The notes below the pieces were generated by a model. That model made no database searches. It worked only from the letters and a program-made list of their open reading frames with translations, and was not told the DNA's origin. From Alnus glutinosa (lineage: Eukaryota; Streptophyta; Magnoliopsida; Fagales; Betulaceae), in assembly GCF_958979055.1 (NCBI RefSeq), contig NC_084888.1, positions 29,688,804 through 29,752,803 of the forward strand: a DNA stretch of 64,000 bases. The letters run 5' to 3'. Below, in pieces: positions 11,815 to 23,589 of this stretch (the first letter of the stretch is position 1; every line of letters starts with the position of its first letter). Both the position numbers and the translations under genes were made by a program.

Positions 11815-12598
11815 ACTAGTGATGTGTTAGATTGGCACGTCATTACAAGGTGACGTGTCATTGTAATACGTCACCAAAATAATGACATGTCAAAATGACA
11901 AGTCACACAATCTTGACGTGCTAATTTCACAAGTCGCACAATAGTGACGTGCTAAATAGGCACGTTACTATAAGGTGACGTGTTAGATTGGCACGTCATT
12001 ACAGGGTGACGTGTCATTGTAACATGTCACCAAAATAATGACATGTCACACAATCTTGATGTGCTAATTTCACAAGTCGCACAATAGGGACGTGCTAAAC
12101 AGACACGTTACTATAAGGTGACGTGTTAGGCTGCCACGTCACTACTAGAGTGACATGCCAGTTTGATACGTCACAACGATACTGACATGCCAATCTTACA
12201 CGTCACCAAAGGGTGTCGTTCTTGCATGACACGTCACTATATGGTGATGTTTTAAATAGACACGACACCCAATAGTGACTTGTTAATCTAGCTCGACACC
12301 ATTTAGTGACGTGTCAATCTGAAAAGTCACTAACATAGTGACGTGTCGGATTAACAAGTCACTAAAGTAGTAACGTGTCAATTTTCTTTTTGTTACTAAA
12401 TATTCAAATAATATTCAAATAATAAATCGGTATTAAAATTAGTGACGTGGTATATTTGACACGTCACCAATTTGTGATGTCTCTAATTATTCACGTCATT
12501 ATGTAGTGACATGTAGGGTTTTACACGTCACTAATTAGTGACGTGTCAAAAAATAGTTTACTATAGCCACGTTAGTAATTGCCCCGTTTTTTGTAGTG
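11815..12598. mobile_element. CACTA-like transposon, right terminus with subterminal motif array
   Basis: About 780 bases contain dozens of copies of TGACGTGT / ACACGTCA in both orientations. The stretch ends GTTTTTTGTAGTG, the exact complement of CACTACAAAAAAC at 903. The array is about twice as long as the left one, and some units are tandemly reiterated (11820-11990 resembles 11980-12140). Confidence 0.7.
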
Positions 12599-12946
12599 AC
12601 ATATGTTTTGTTATGCTCTAATTGAACAACAACAACTATTTTTTGGCAGTTGACACCTTTATTTGCTTGTCTATATGTTATAGGAGCACAAAGTCATAAT
12701 TTTGCCCAATTTGATGAGGAAGGTTAAAGAGATTGAATTCTAGAACTTCACATCTTTTGTGCTATAGAGTCTGGTATGTTTCATTCGAACTTTACATTTG
12801 GAATGAAAATGCATAGCTCGAATATTTGGATGTTTTAGTCAAATGAAAAGATGTAAGGTATTTAAAATGGAAAGACAATGTAAATATTTATCACTTTTTC
12901 AGGTTCATACCAATTTACATGCCTATATGCTTTTTGAGTAATATGA
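12599..12946. other. Unassigned noncoding stretch
   Basis: AT-rich sequence between the CACTA end and the poly-T of the LINE. I see no gene, RNA or repeat that I can name. Confidence 0.5.
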
Positions 12947-13290
12947 GTTTTTTTTTTTTTTTTTTTTGAGAAAAATAAGAATTTCATTGATCAATAATCT
13001 TCCGCGTGCTCCGCAAGTACAATATGTTGGATGATAAGAAAGCAATCCTCCATCCAGACTTTATCTAACAATTGAGAAAGAGCAGATTTTGTCATACAAT
13101 GAGCCGCCTTATTTGCGTCCCTTTTAACATGTTAAAAACTATGATTAGCTAATCAAGAGAGAATAAGTTTTGTATCTAAGATTAACTGTCCACAGCCACT
13201 CCTACAAGGGCCTTCCTTTTTCAACGCTGAAATGACACTCAGGGAGTCCCCTTCTAAGAGCACATGTTGATAACCCATCTCGCAAACCAG

Positions 13291-13950
13291 CTAGGCAGCA
13301 TGCCAAACAGCTACTATTTCTGTAGTGAGAGGATCGACAATGTAGGGAACAATCTTGGAAAGAGCTGCCACAAAAGCTCCACTATCATCACGAATGACAA
13401 CACCAACACCCAATTTTTTTGTCTTTTGTTGTAAGGTAGCATCCCAGTTGATCTTTAGTACACCCAAGGGAGATTTTTTCCAGCTTATACTTCCATTGCC
13501 TAGGAGTCTACGTTTAGTACCCATTGTTGCATTAGCTTCCTCAAAAGCTTCAAGAGAAGACTTCACGACATGCAAAACCTGCAAGGGGGCCATGAACAAA
13601 TTCTCAAAAATAAGTGCATTACGCCTCAACCATAGTTGCCTCGCCACAGCAAGAGCAAAAATGAAATCAACCCCTACCAATTTCTGCATCCAACCTTCAA
13701 CAAGACCTCTTCCATTAGTGGAATCCATAGCCATTTTCTGGACACGTTGCGAGTATTCTTACCATACAGCTGTAAAGGAGGGACAAGTCCACAGAATATG
13801 AGAAATATTTTCTTCTTCCCTAAGACAGCTCAAGCATAAAGGATTCTGGACTATGTTCTTTGCAAATAAACTAACTTTGGTTGGAAGTATATTGTTACAC
13901 ACCTTCCACGCAAAGTTCTTCAAAGTTGGTGGTGCATTCAGATTCCACAA
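13291..13950 (-). pseudogene. LINE C-terminal RNase H and zf-RVT domains
   Basis: The frame at 13759-13950 gives the zinc-finger-like zf-RVT motif (LCLSCLREEENISHILWTC). The frame at 13291-13734 gives an RNase H fold start (LKINWDATLQ, GVGVVIRDDSGAFVAAL) ending at a stop in TTEIVAVWHAA. The domains are in different frames and truncated. Confidence 0.8.
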
Positions 13951-13971
13951 AGCTTTCTAGATCCCTCCCGC

Positions 13972-15869
13972 CTACCTTGTTTTAGAGCTCTCTCCTCTAG
14001 ACTGATTTATGTATTGCATTTCCAAATGATAGGACCTCTTCATCGAGAAAAAACCATGTTTGGTACCCTGCCACACCACTTGGTCCGAATGGCCTAGAGG
14101 ACTTAAAACAAGGCTACAGATTTGCCCCACTTCCCAAGGCTCAAAGATAGTTCTTATCAAATCAAAGTTCCACCAACGTGTATGAGGATCTATAAGCTTG
14201 TAAACTCTGGAGTCACTCTCCAATCCTTGAAGAGGATGATGGATCAAAACGGGATTTAGAGATGGAAGCCATTTATCCCCCTAAATACGAATGAGCTCTC
14301 CATTTCCCACCCTCCATACAAGCCCACGTTCCAACACTTCCCCTGCTTAAACTATGCTTCTCCATGCATAGGATGACTGCCGTCCTAATCGGGCATTCAA
14401 GAAATCTCCACCAAAAAAATTGACTCACCAAAGAATTAAGTGAGTTGCAAAGGTTCTTAGGCAGCTAAAAAACACTCATACTATAGGTGGGAATGGCTTG
14501 GACCACCGCTTTGATGAGAATCTCCTTCCCTGCTTGAGAGAGAAACTTATCTTTCCACCCATCCATTTTTCTTGCGAACTCTGCTTTCATTACCAATAAA
14601 CGTTCCACCAAAGTTGGGAGTCCCAGATACTTCTCATACCTCGAAGTGGTAGAAATCCCAACAGAGGTCCTCAGAAAATCTCTAAATTCGACTCAAGTAT
14701 TTTTACTAAAAAAGATCGAAGTCTTGGCCGAGTTAAGCTTTTGGCCTGAAGCTTTCTCGCACAGCTTGAGAATCTCCATAAGATTCACCTACTTTGTGAA
14801 ATTTGCCCTACAAAAAAGGAGACTGTCTTTGGCAAAAAACAAATGGCTAAGCCAAATTCCCCCAGCTAAGAAAGGAACTCCTGTAATTTGTCCCCACATT
14901 TCAGCCATCACCAACAACAAACTCAGCCCCTCAGCCACCAAAAGAAACAAATAGGGGGTTAAAGGATCCCCCTGTCTGAGTCCCCTGGATGGCCTAATTT
15001 TGCCATAAAGGACACCATTTACCAACACTAAGTAGGTCACGCTAGTAACACAGCGCGTGATCATAGATATCCAACCCTCTGTAAAACCCAACCGCCTCAT
15101 CATTGCTTTGAGGAACGACCATTCAACACGATTGTAGGCCTTGCTCATATCGAGTTTCATCGCCATATAGCCTTTTTTTCCCTTCATGCGCATATCCATT
15201 GAGTGTAAAGCTTCATGCGCCACCAAGATATTATCGGTGATTAGCCGACCCGGACAAAAGCGCTTTGATATTGGGAAATTATTGAGGGTAGCACCTGTTT
15301 CAGTCTATTTGCTAGCACTTTTGATATTTGCTTATAAAGTACATTGCACAAGCTAATAGGTCTAAACTCACTTACACAAGAAGCTATTATAAGTTTAGGA
15401 ATTAAAGCTATAAATGTAGAGTTAATAGACTGATCAAACACACCAATATTAAGGAAGTCCAAAATAGCTTTTCTAACCTCATCACCAACAATCTACCAAT
15501 GTTTTTGATAGAACACGCTCCAAAGCCGTTTGGACCTGGTGATTTAAGTGGGTGCATCTAACCTAGAGCTTGGTCATTCTCTTCCGCTGTAAAAACTGTT
15601 GTCAAAAGGTCATTCATCTCCGTGGAAACTCTAGGAGTGATGCCAATCCCTGAAACACCCTCAATGGAGAAGAGCTGGTGAAAATAATTGGAAAAAGCAA
15701 TTCCAATGTCATCCTGTTCTGTCCAGATAGCACCTGAGAGGTCTTTAATCGAGCTAAGAAAATTGGGTCGACGTCTTTGATTCGCCAAAGCATTAAAATA
15801 TTGCGTATTCATATCACCTTGTCGATACCAATTTCTTTTTGCTCGTTGTTTCCACTTGATATCTTCCAT
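13972..15869 (-). pseudogene. LINE reverse transcriptase, broken into several frames
   Basis: Recognisable pieces are 15558-15869 (RAKRNWYRQGDMNTQYF, the linker before RT), 15241-15462 (FIALIPKL, FRPISLCNVLYK, LANRLK), 14789-15226 (KLDMSKAYNRVEWSFL, GLRQGDPLTPYLF) and 13972-14247. The catalytic YADD/FADD motif reads FAKD, so one catalytic aspartate is replaced. The enzyme cannot be active. Confidence 0.85.
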
Positions 15870-16025
15870 CTCAAGGGCCTAGTTGATCTCCCCTTGTATT
15901 TTTTTAATCTGTGCAAGGACACAAGAATTCTCCCTCCTTTGTAGTCTCTCCAGCTTTTGTTCCAAAAATCTTAGATGTCGTCTGCCCGCCCCATACTTAT
16001 ACTTGCTCCATGCCACGAGCTGATG

Positions 16026-18020
16026 CTAACAATGAGACAGCTTCAATTTAGCCTCCTCCATTGAATTACTGCCGTCCAAAGTACTGTTCCAAGCTTGGTT
16101 TATCACCGTTCCACAATCCTCAACAACATTCCACCATGCTTCAAACCTGAAAAGTTTAGGGGCCCTTCGAAAATTGGGATTAAAGCGAAGCCACAAAGAC
16201 TTGTGATTCAAGGTTGTCACAGGAAGCACTTCAACTGAGGCATTCGGGTATATTCCACACCATGCAGGATTTACCAAGGCCCGATCCAAACGTTCTTTGA
16301 CAAAAATCCCCGACTCCCACTTGTTACTCCAAGTGAATTTCAACCCTACATAGCCCAAGTCACCCAGTGAAAATAATATGGACTTCTAAATTTAATAGTG
16401 TGTGTGATCAGTGTGCAACAAAATATTAAATGCGAAATTTAAAGGAGACAAATATGTTGTTGACGAAGTGGAAACTCAATTAAGAGAAAAACCACTCCGG
16501 GGCAGCCAAATCCAGGATATCCACTATTCAGAAGACAAAGCTAGATACAAAGCAGTAACACTCACATACCCCTGATGCAGTGGTCGTACCTTGCTCTCTA
16601 ACGTGTAACCCAACGCAAACACTTCCCAAGCAGGTTCTCCTACCTGAAGGGGTATTCAATGGAATCCTTTACCTTAGGGCCAACCCCTAAGATAAACTTT
16701 ACAGCTGATCAAATCACACACTTGGCAAGGCTTTAGAGGAAATATCATGTCTCTAAGCTGTAGAGAATTCACCACCGAATTCTATGTTGAAAGCATGCCT
16801 CAAGCCTCTTATTTATAGGCTTAGGAAACCCTATTTTGAGTCAAAAACGGATTCCGTGGCACGCGCGTCCGGACGGGAGCCAGGGCCGTCCGGATGGGTC
16901 AAGTTTTTCTTGTCCGAAAAGTAATTCTGGAATTTTCTGAAGGGTCGTCCGGACGGGAAAATCTTTTCATCCGGACGGAGTCCGTCCGGACGCTTCTATG
17001 GTCCGTCCGGACGCTCAAATTACATCATTTTTTCTAAGCTTTCCAATGAAGCCAATTTCGTCCCAATCTGATATTTGAGTAAAAATTTATGACCAAAATA
17101 CCCGAGGGTGTCCGGACGGCTTGACCGAGCGACCGGACGGTCAACTGCAACCGCCTCTCCAAGATAGCGCTGAAAGCTTCCATAACAAGGCCGCGTCTGG
17201 ACGGTGTTGCCCTAGCGTCCGGACCGTTGCACTTCGGCTGCACAAAATTACCATAATAAGGCTTGGAGTGTCCGGACCTTGAAGGCTAACATCCGGACGG
17301 TTGAACTGGTGCACGCAATTTCCATATATGAAGCTTGATCATCCGGACCATGAAGGCTGACGTCCGAACGGTTGAACTTGGTATGCACGTTCTTTCCTTA
17401 TAGAGGACATCGTCCGGACAGGATCACACATCATCCGGACAGTAGCAGCCGTCTTCCCATAACTGTGTCTTGAGTCAAAAACCTTATTTCTTGTCAAACA
17501 CTGAATGGCGTCCGGACGGTATAACCACATCGTCCGGACGGATGCGCCGGAACACTGGGATTTTCTCGAACTCTGAAGAGTGTCCAGACGGAAAGATCTC
17601 GTCGTCCGGACGGATGTTGCTGACTGATGAGCGTCCGGACGGAATACCACGTCATTCGGATGGCTAACAGGGAACCGAAATAAATCCTTGAAAACTTCAC
17701 AGAATCTTCTCGAAGAATATAGCTGAAGAGTAGACTCTGGATAAAGCAGCATCCCTATGAAAGCAGCAACATTACATAGAAGTGATTTTGTCCAACAGAA
17801 TGCAGCCAACACAAAAACTAACACCCAGGTTACACGCATGAATTACCCTCTTGAAATCTTCCATCTGACCATTATTTCGAAGAGTACCCTGCACCTTCTC
17901 ACTTTGATCCATGATTTCATTGAAGTCATCTATACACAACCAAGCTTGCTGGTTAATGTTGTTAAGGGCCGACAGTAGCTTCCACGACTTATCCCTATGT
18001 GTCAGGTCATAGCCATACAC
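16026..18020 (-). pseudogene. LINE endonuclease split by an LTR insertion
   Basis: The N-proximal part is at 17829-18020 (WLCIDDFNEIMDQSEK; the usual GDFNE is DDFNE) and the C-proximal part at 16026-16358 (GLKFTWSNKW, VKERLDRALVNPAW). When the 1456-bp LTR at 16368-17823 and one TSD copy are ignored, the two halves join between ACNLG and DLGYVG. Confidence 0.8.
16368..17823. mobile_element. Solo LTR with TSD CCCAG and an array of CGTCCGGACG-like dyads
   Basis: TG (16368) to CA (17823), 1456 bp, flanked by CCCAG at 16363-16367 and 17824-17828. No primer site or coding region is present. From about 16866 to 17660 it holds more than 20 copies of the self-complementary motif CGTCCGGACG and variants, mostly in pairs about 20-25 bases apart. 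The strand of the parent element is not determined. Confidence 0.85.
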
Positions 18021-18050
18021 AATTCAATTCAGACAGAGAGAAGTTAGAAT

Positions 18051-18255
18051 TAATATGGTGCAACAAGTAGTTCAACTGAAGCCTATTGTTTATATGCATT
18101 TGGTTGGCAATAAATCGCTAAGGACCATTTTTATTTTACAACTATTGCATTCTTACAATGATTTTATTTGTCTAAATTTGCTCATTACTCAGATGGTAGG
18201 TTTGGGACTAAAATAACTTAAATAAGTCCTTCAAGCTCAGGATGCAATTTGAATC
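18051..18255. other. Unassigned noncoding stretch
   Basis: Short AT-rich segment between the LINE start and the palindromic LTR element. No gene or repeat was recognised. Confidence 0.4.
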
Positions 18256-18260
18256 CTGAC

Positions 18261-19660
18261 TGATAAGCGTCGAATGTTATACGTTCAAGCCCCTTAACTT
18301 GTATATGTTAATTCCTTAGTATTGTTATTTGTTTGATTTTGTGTTATTTTATTGTTTTTAGGTTTTAAATAAAGATACAATTAATTCCATTGATTTTGGG
18401 CTTAAAGCACACTTTGAGAAGACCTAGAATATATGTTTAAGCTTAACCAACCATAATAGAAGACCTATATGATGTGGTTAAGTTTAATCGAATCAAGTGA
18501 AGGATTAAATCGAAATTTTTCCACTAAGAGTCAAAATCGGATTGGGTTCAAATTTGGATTCTGCACATGCCTCAATGTTTTAATCATAACTTTTGGTTCA
18601 GATATTGTATTTCAATGAAATTAGTGGCGTTAGAAAGCTAATAAAAATGAAACAAATATGTCATAAATAGCTTTTCCCTAATTCAAACGTTTACTATGCC
18701 AAAATTTTCCCACAATAAAAGACCGCAATTCTGGACGAATTTGAAATCCTTTTCCTACTTAAATTGAAGTTTCAATCTCCTACTTAGACAAAAAGACTCA
18801 AGAGACGATTTTTCTGAAATTTCAAGAGCTTCTAGACCTCTCTTAGTCTCAATAAATAGACCCCTAAGCTTCAAGAGAATGTGTGCTTGTGCTTAACTCT
18901 AGAAAGAAAAGTCTTCTTGGACGCTTGACAAGTTGAAGAGGAGAAGAACATGACAAGAGGCCATCCCAGCACCACGATGAGCTGTTAAATTCCTAATAGG
19001 GTGTTGATGTAGCTCTTTCCTAGTAATAATGGTTTAATTGTATTTTAATTTGGTATTTTCTATATGCATGATGGTTGTATAACTGTGAGAACTAATCTTA
19101 ATGTTTATATTCAATTATTATGAATTTCTTATCTTGTCTTAGAAAGTCTTTTATATTGATTGAACTCAATCCTTCATATTTTTTTTGATTATGTGAATGA
19201 TTGTTATACAATGGTTTTAATTGACATATGATTAAGAGGGTTAGATAGACCATGCCTAGGAAAAACGGATTGTACTACACCCTAGTTTAGTGTAATTTAG
19301 CTAGACAGTTCGTAACAACAGAAGTTAGGTTATACTTTTTCATTGATTGTGTGTATTCTATTAAAGACGTAGCTAATCCATGCCTAGGGAAGACAGGTCG
19401 TACCGCATCTTAGTGGTTAGGTGGACGGTCCGTGCCAACCGAAGATTGATTATACGTATTCTTTAGAGGTAATTTCTTGACTACTCGAGTGAGACGAGCC
19501 CTATATCATGCATAGTATGAATTTTTCTTGTTAATTTATGATTGACCATTGTTATGCGGTGAGTGGTAAAATCAATCCATTATCTCATCCCTACTCTCTT
19601 TAAATTTATGTCTTTTACTTTTATACAATTATTTTTAGAAAACAAAAATCAAACATCTTT
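18261..19660 (+). repeat. Forward LTR arm, 3'-truncated
   Basis: About 1.4 kb with a TGATAAG start. It aligns to the inverted arm until AAACATCTTT at 19660, after which the sequence changes to the reversed LTR end. Confidence 0.85.
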
Positions 19661-22600
19661 TGTTTACCAAAATATATCAATAATAAAATTACCACTCGCA
19701 ATAGTATGAATCCTTATAGGATATGGCTATATTGAGGGTGTCAAACCTCAATGACTCCAGGGGTATTACTATCAAGTTTTTCGAGATTAAATAAACTTAA
19801 TTAAAAAGAAGTTTGATTTTTGTTTTCTAAAAATAAATGCATAAAAGTAAAAGACATAAATTTAAAGAGAGTTAGGGATGAGATAAAAAATAGGGGATTG
19901 ATTTCACCACTCACCGCATAACAATTGTCAATCATAAATTAACAAAGAAAATTCATATTATGCATGATTTAGGGCTCGTCTCACTTGAGTAGTCAAGAAA
20001 TTACCTCTAAAGAATAAGTATAATCCATCTTCGGTTGGCACGAACCGTCCACCTAACCACTAAGATGCGGTACGTGATAAGTCTTAAATTATTCGATTCA
20101 AGACTCCTTAATTTGCATTTGTTAGACCTAGTTTATGTTTTATATATAACGTTTTGTTGTAGTTTAGTGTTTTGTCTTATTTTTAGGTCTTAGTTGAAAT
20201 CTAGTTCAAACACTTGAATTAGACCTGAAAATACATCAAGGGCAATTTGGTCATTTTCAGAGTTCGAGGTTGATCCTAAAAGGATGAAAAAATTGTCCAA
20301 GGCATTTCGATCGATCGATTATTTGTACAGCTAATAAATCGATCGATCGACTTTCTGTCGACTCAACTTCGATCGATCCAGATGCAATTGATCGATCGAC
20401 TTCACATCTTCCAGAATGTCAAAATATTTCCAAATCTTTGTGCGATCCAAATCAAAAGTTGGGTTTAATGGACAGAAATGGACGACGACCATCTCTGTTT
20501 GTGCGGCTAGAATTGATCCCTGATGAGTCCCTTGTAAATTAAATCTCTATATATATGAGATTAGGCTTTTAGGTTAAGGATGCATCTTTTGGGGTTTGTT
20601 CGGATTTTCTCAGGTGTATCACTTTAATTTCTCATGTCTTAGTTTACTTTGATGCACGTTTTCTGGGTTTAATTCCAGAGAGCAATTTCTTCTTCTTTTT
20701 CCCTTTTGTTCTTCATGTTCTAGCTTAAGTTTTTCTTCCTTTTTGTAATCCGAATTTCATCATTCTAATATAGTTGTTTTTGATTCATTTCTTTCTTGTT
20801 TCTTTACTGCTTTCCTTTAAATTCATGCTTAGATTATATTCAATTCATGTCTAGCTAATTTAGTTCTTAGGGTTTGATCAAAATCCTATCCAAAACTATG
20901 TAGTGTTCTTGATGTTCTTAAGATTTTCTTGAGATGTTTGATGATTGTTAAGGGCTAGAGGATATCAAAACTCATGCTAAAAGGTTTTGTTATCAAGATT
21001 CCAATCTATTTATTCATGAAAAAGAGTTAAACTTGTCTATGAGTTTTCTTAGATTTCTTGAGTAAAATCAACATTCTTAGAAATAAGAATGATATCTTTT
21101 GCAATGATGCTATTTGACATTATGTGTGATTTCTCATTAGAGTCACCTTATACGGTATGCTAGGGAACACCAATCGTTTCACACCTTTGGTAGTCTAAAA
21201 TGTTTTTCAATTGTAGTTTAAACTTTATGTGAAATGGTTTGGTGTGAAACTAGATATTTTATCATTGTGGCCTAATTAGGGTTTTCATGTATTGTGTATA
21301 CTTATTAGGATGTGTTGTAGAGTAGTAAGCTAGGGAGCATTAATCACTCCACACCTTTCGTAGTGTAAACGTTTTTCAATTATAGACTAATCTTTACATG
21401 GAGTAGATTAATGTAAAACTAAGTGCTTTATAACTACGTCTTAACGAAAGTGTTTTCACGTCGAGGTTGTCATAATGGTTGACGCCCATTACGCGCTCAT
21501 ATCATGCATGTTAGGAAAAACCATATAGACTTTAAGCATTTCATTGGTAGAGGATTAGATGAGATCAATACCCTAAGTTTCTCTTAGTTTGTTTTCAATT
21601 TCCGCTTTCATTCCTTCACTTTATTGTTGTAGCTTCAATTCTACAACCCTTGCTTTTATTTTTTTCTTTAAGTTAAGTTAAATACGCTATTTAATATTCT
21701 ATTACGCAAAACAACCAATAATCTCTGTGGTTCGATCACCCTTACTATAGTACAATCGATATGTACTATTGCGAGTGGTAAACTTATAAAATTAAAATCC
21801 ACGTAGCCGGTTAGCCCGCTACCAGTACGACCCATTTTTCCTAGGCATGGATTAGCTATGTCTTTAATATGATACACACAATCAATGGAAAAGTATAACC
21901 CATCTTTGGTTGGAACGAACTGTCTACCTAAATTACACTGAACTAGAGTGTAGTACAATCCGTCTTCCCTAGGCATGGTCTATCTAACCCTCTTAATCAT
22001 ATGTCAATTAAAACCATTGTATAACAATCATTCACATAATCACAAAAAATATGAAAGATTGAGTTTAATCAATATAAAAGACTTTCTAAGACAAGATAAA
22101 AAATCCATAATGATTGAATATAAACATTAAGATCAATTCTCACAATTATATAACTATCATGCATATAGAAAATACCAAATTAAAATACAATTAAACCATT
22201 GTTACTTGGAAAGAGCTACATCAACACCCTATTAGGAATTTAGCTGTTCATCGTGGTGATGGAATGGCCTCCTGTCATGTTCTTCTCCTCTTCAACTTGT
22301 CAAGCCTCCAAGAAGAATTTTCTGTCTAAAGCTAAGCACAAGCATACATTCTCTTGAAGATTAGGGGTCTATTCATAGAGACTAAGAGAGGCCTATAAGC
22401 TCTTGAAATTTCAGAAAAATCATCTCTTGAGTCTTCTTGTCCAAGTAGGAGATTGAAACTTCAATCCAAGCAGGAAAAGGATTCCAAATTCGTCCAGAAT
22501 TGTGGTCTTTTATTGCGGAGAAATTTTGGCATAGTAAACGTCCGAATTAGGAAAAAGATAATTCTGATATATTTGTTTCATTTTTTATTAGCTTTGCAAC

Positions 22601-22968
22601 GCCACCAATTTCATTGCAATCCGATATTTGAACCAAAATTTATGATCAAAACACTGAGACATATGCAAAATTCAAATTTAAACCCAATCCAATTTTGACT
22701 CTTAATGGAGAAATTTCGATTTAATCATTCACTTGATTTGATTAAACTTAAACACATCATATATGTCTTCTATTATGATTGGTTAAACTTAAACATATCT
22801 TCTAGGTCTTCTCAAAGTGTGTTTTAAGCCCAAAATCAATGGAATTAATTGTATCTTTATTTAAAACTTGAAAACAATAAAACAACACAAAATCAAACAA
22901 ATAACAATGTTAAGGAATTAACATATGCAAGTTAAGGGGCTTGAATGTACAACATTCGACGCTTATCA
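19661..22968 (-). repeat. Reverse LTR arm, full length, carrying a nested solo LTR
   Basis: Read on the minus strand it runs from TGATAAGCG (22968) through the U5-like TTTGACACCCTC...ACTATTGCGAGTGG phrase to ...GGTAAACA (19661). Its length without the insertion is about 1.55 kb. Confidence 0.85.
20075..21824 (+). mobile_element. Solo LTR (Tat/Athila-like) with TSD GTACG
   Basis: TGATAAGTCTTAAATT (20075) to CGCTACCA (21824), 1750 bp, with GTACG at 20070-20074 and 21825-21829. The 3' part has GTGGTTCGATCACC and ACTATTGCGAGTGG, as in related LTRs. A cluster of CGATCGATCGA palindromes lies at 20307-20400. No internal region remains, so it is probably the product of LTR-LTR recombination. Confidence 0.85.
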
Positions 22969-22973
22969 CTGAC

Positions 22974-23540
22974 CTTCGGTACAACATTTAAAGTTGTTCA
23001 TAAAATATTCTCCCCAAAAAGAAACTTTAATGGTTCATTACCAAACATCCATTTTCTGATTTTTCTTGCTTTTCTACTTAATATGATTGAAAGATGGCTC
23101 TTTAAATTGCATAATTTTCTTCCTCTTTAACTATAGACATTGGCAATGCTTGCAATATGAAGGTATCCAAAATTTACAAGTGTCTAAAGTGTGGTTCCCC
23201 CAGCTTTGTTTATCTCATATTTCATAATTCCCTATCCATGTCTTTCCTTTATCTACTCTGAGAGATTATGGATCTAGTTGATTTTAGTAGATGGTCTGGT
23301 AATTGTAATGTTTCTTGGTACAATTTTGTATTTGTTTATTTTTTTCGCAAGGTCTAACATGAGTAGTGCTTTTAAACAAAGTGATTATTGTATTTGACTT
23401 AGGTGTGTATCCTTTTACACTTCTAATTTTGATCTGTTAGTTTCATAAGTTTAGAAAATGGCTACACTGTAGTATTCGTATTTTGAAATCTTCTATTCCA
23501 TTGGCACAAGTATTTTATATTTCCTTAATATCCATCAACA

Positions 23541-23589
<49 letters not shown>

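Larger units (their letters stand above)
12947..18050 (-). mobile_element. Decayed, 5'-truncated L1-type LINE (solo LTR nested inside)
   Basis: Minus-strand order is endonuclease, reverse transcriptase, zf-RVT, RNase H, poly(A). The poly(A) appears as a T run at 12950-12967. A possible short target duplication TAATATG lies near 12938 and 18051. The endonuclease is split by an LTR at 16368-17823. Without that insertion the LINE is about 3.6 kb, so it lacks ORF1 and the start of the endonuclease. Many frame breaks are present. Confidence 0.85.
18261..22968. mobile_element. Head-to-head (palindromic) LTR element with TSD CTGAC
   Basis: The left end is TGATAAGCGTCGAATGTT (18261) and the right end is its inverted complement (22968). 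CTGAC flanks both sides (18256-18260 and 22969-22973). The left arm is a forward LTR, 18261 to about 19660, lacking its 3' part. It joins directly a full-length reverse LTR, 22968 down to 19661 (TGTTTACC = complement of an LTR 3' end). The reverse arm is interrupted by the solo LTR at 20075-21824. Without that insertion the whole is about 2.95 kb. Both outer termini are LTR 5' (U3) ends, unlike a normal element. Confidence 0.85.

Noticed and set aside
13355..13839. Plus-strand open frames
   Set aside because: They are antisense shadows of the LINE RNase H and zf-RVT region.
17339..17839. 166-aa minus-strand frame
   Set aside because: It is produced by the GTCCGGACG dyads of the solo LTR and has no domain.
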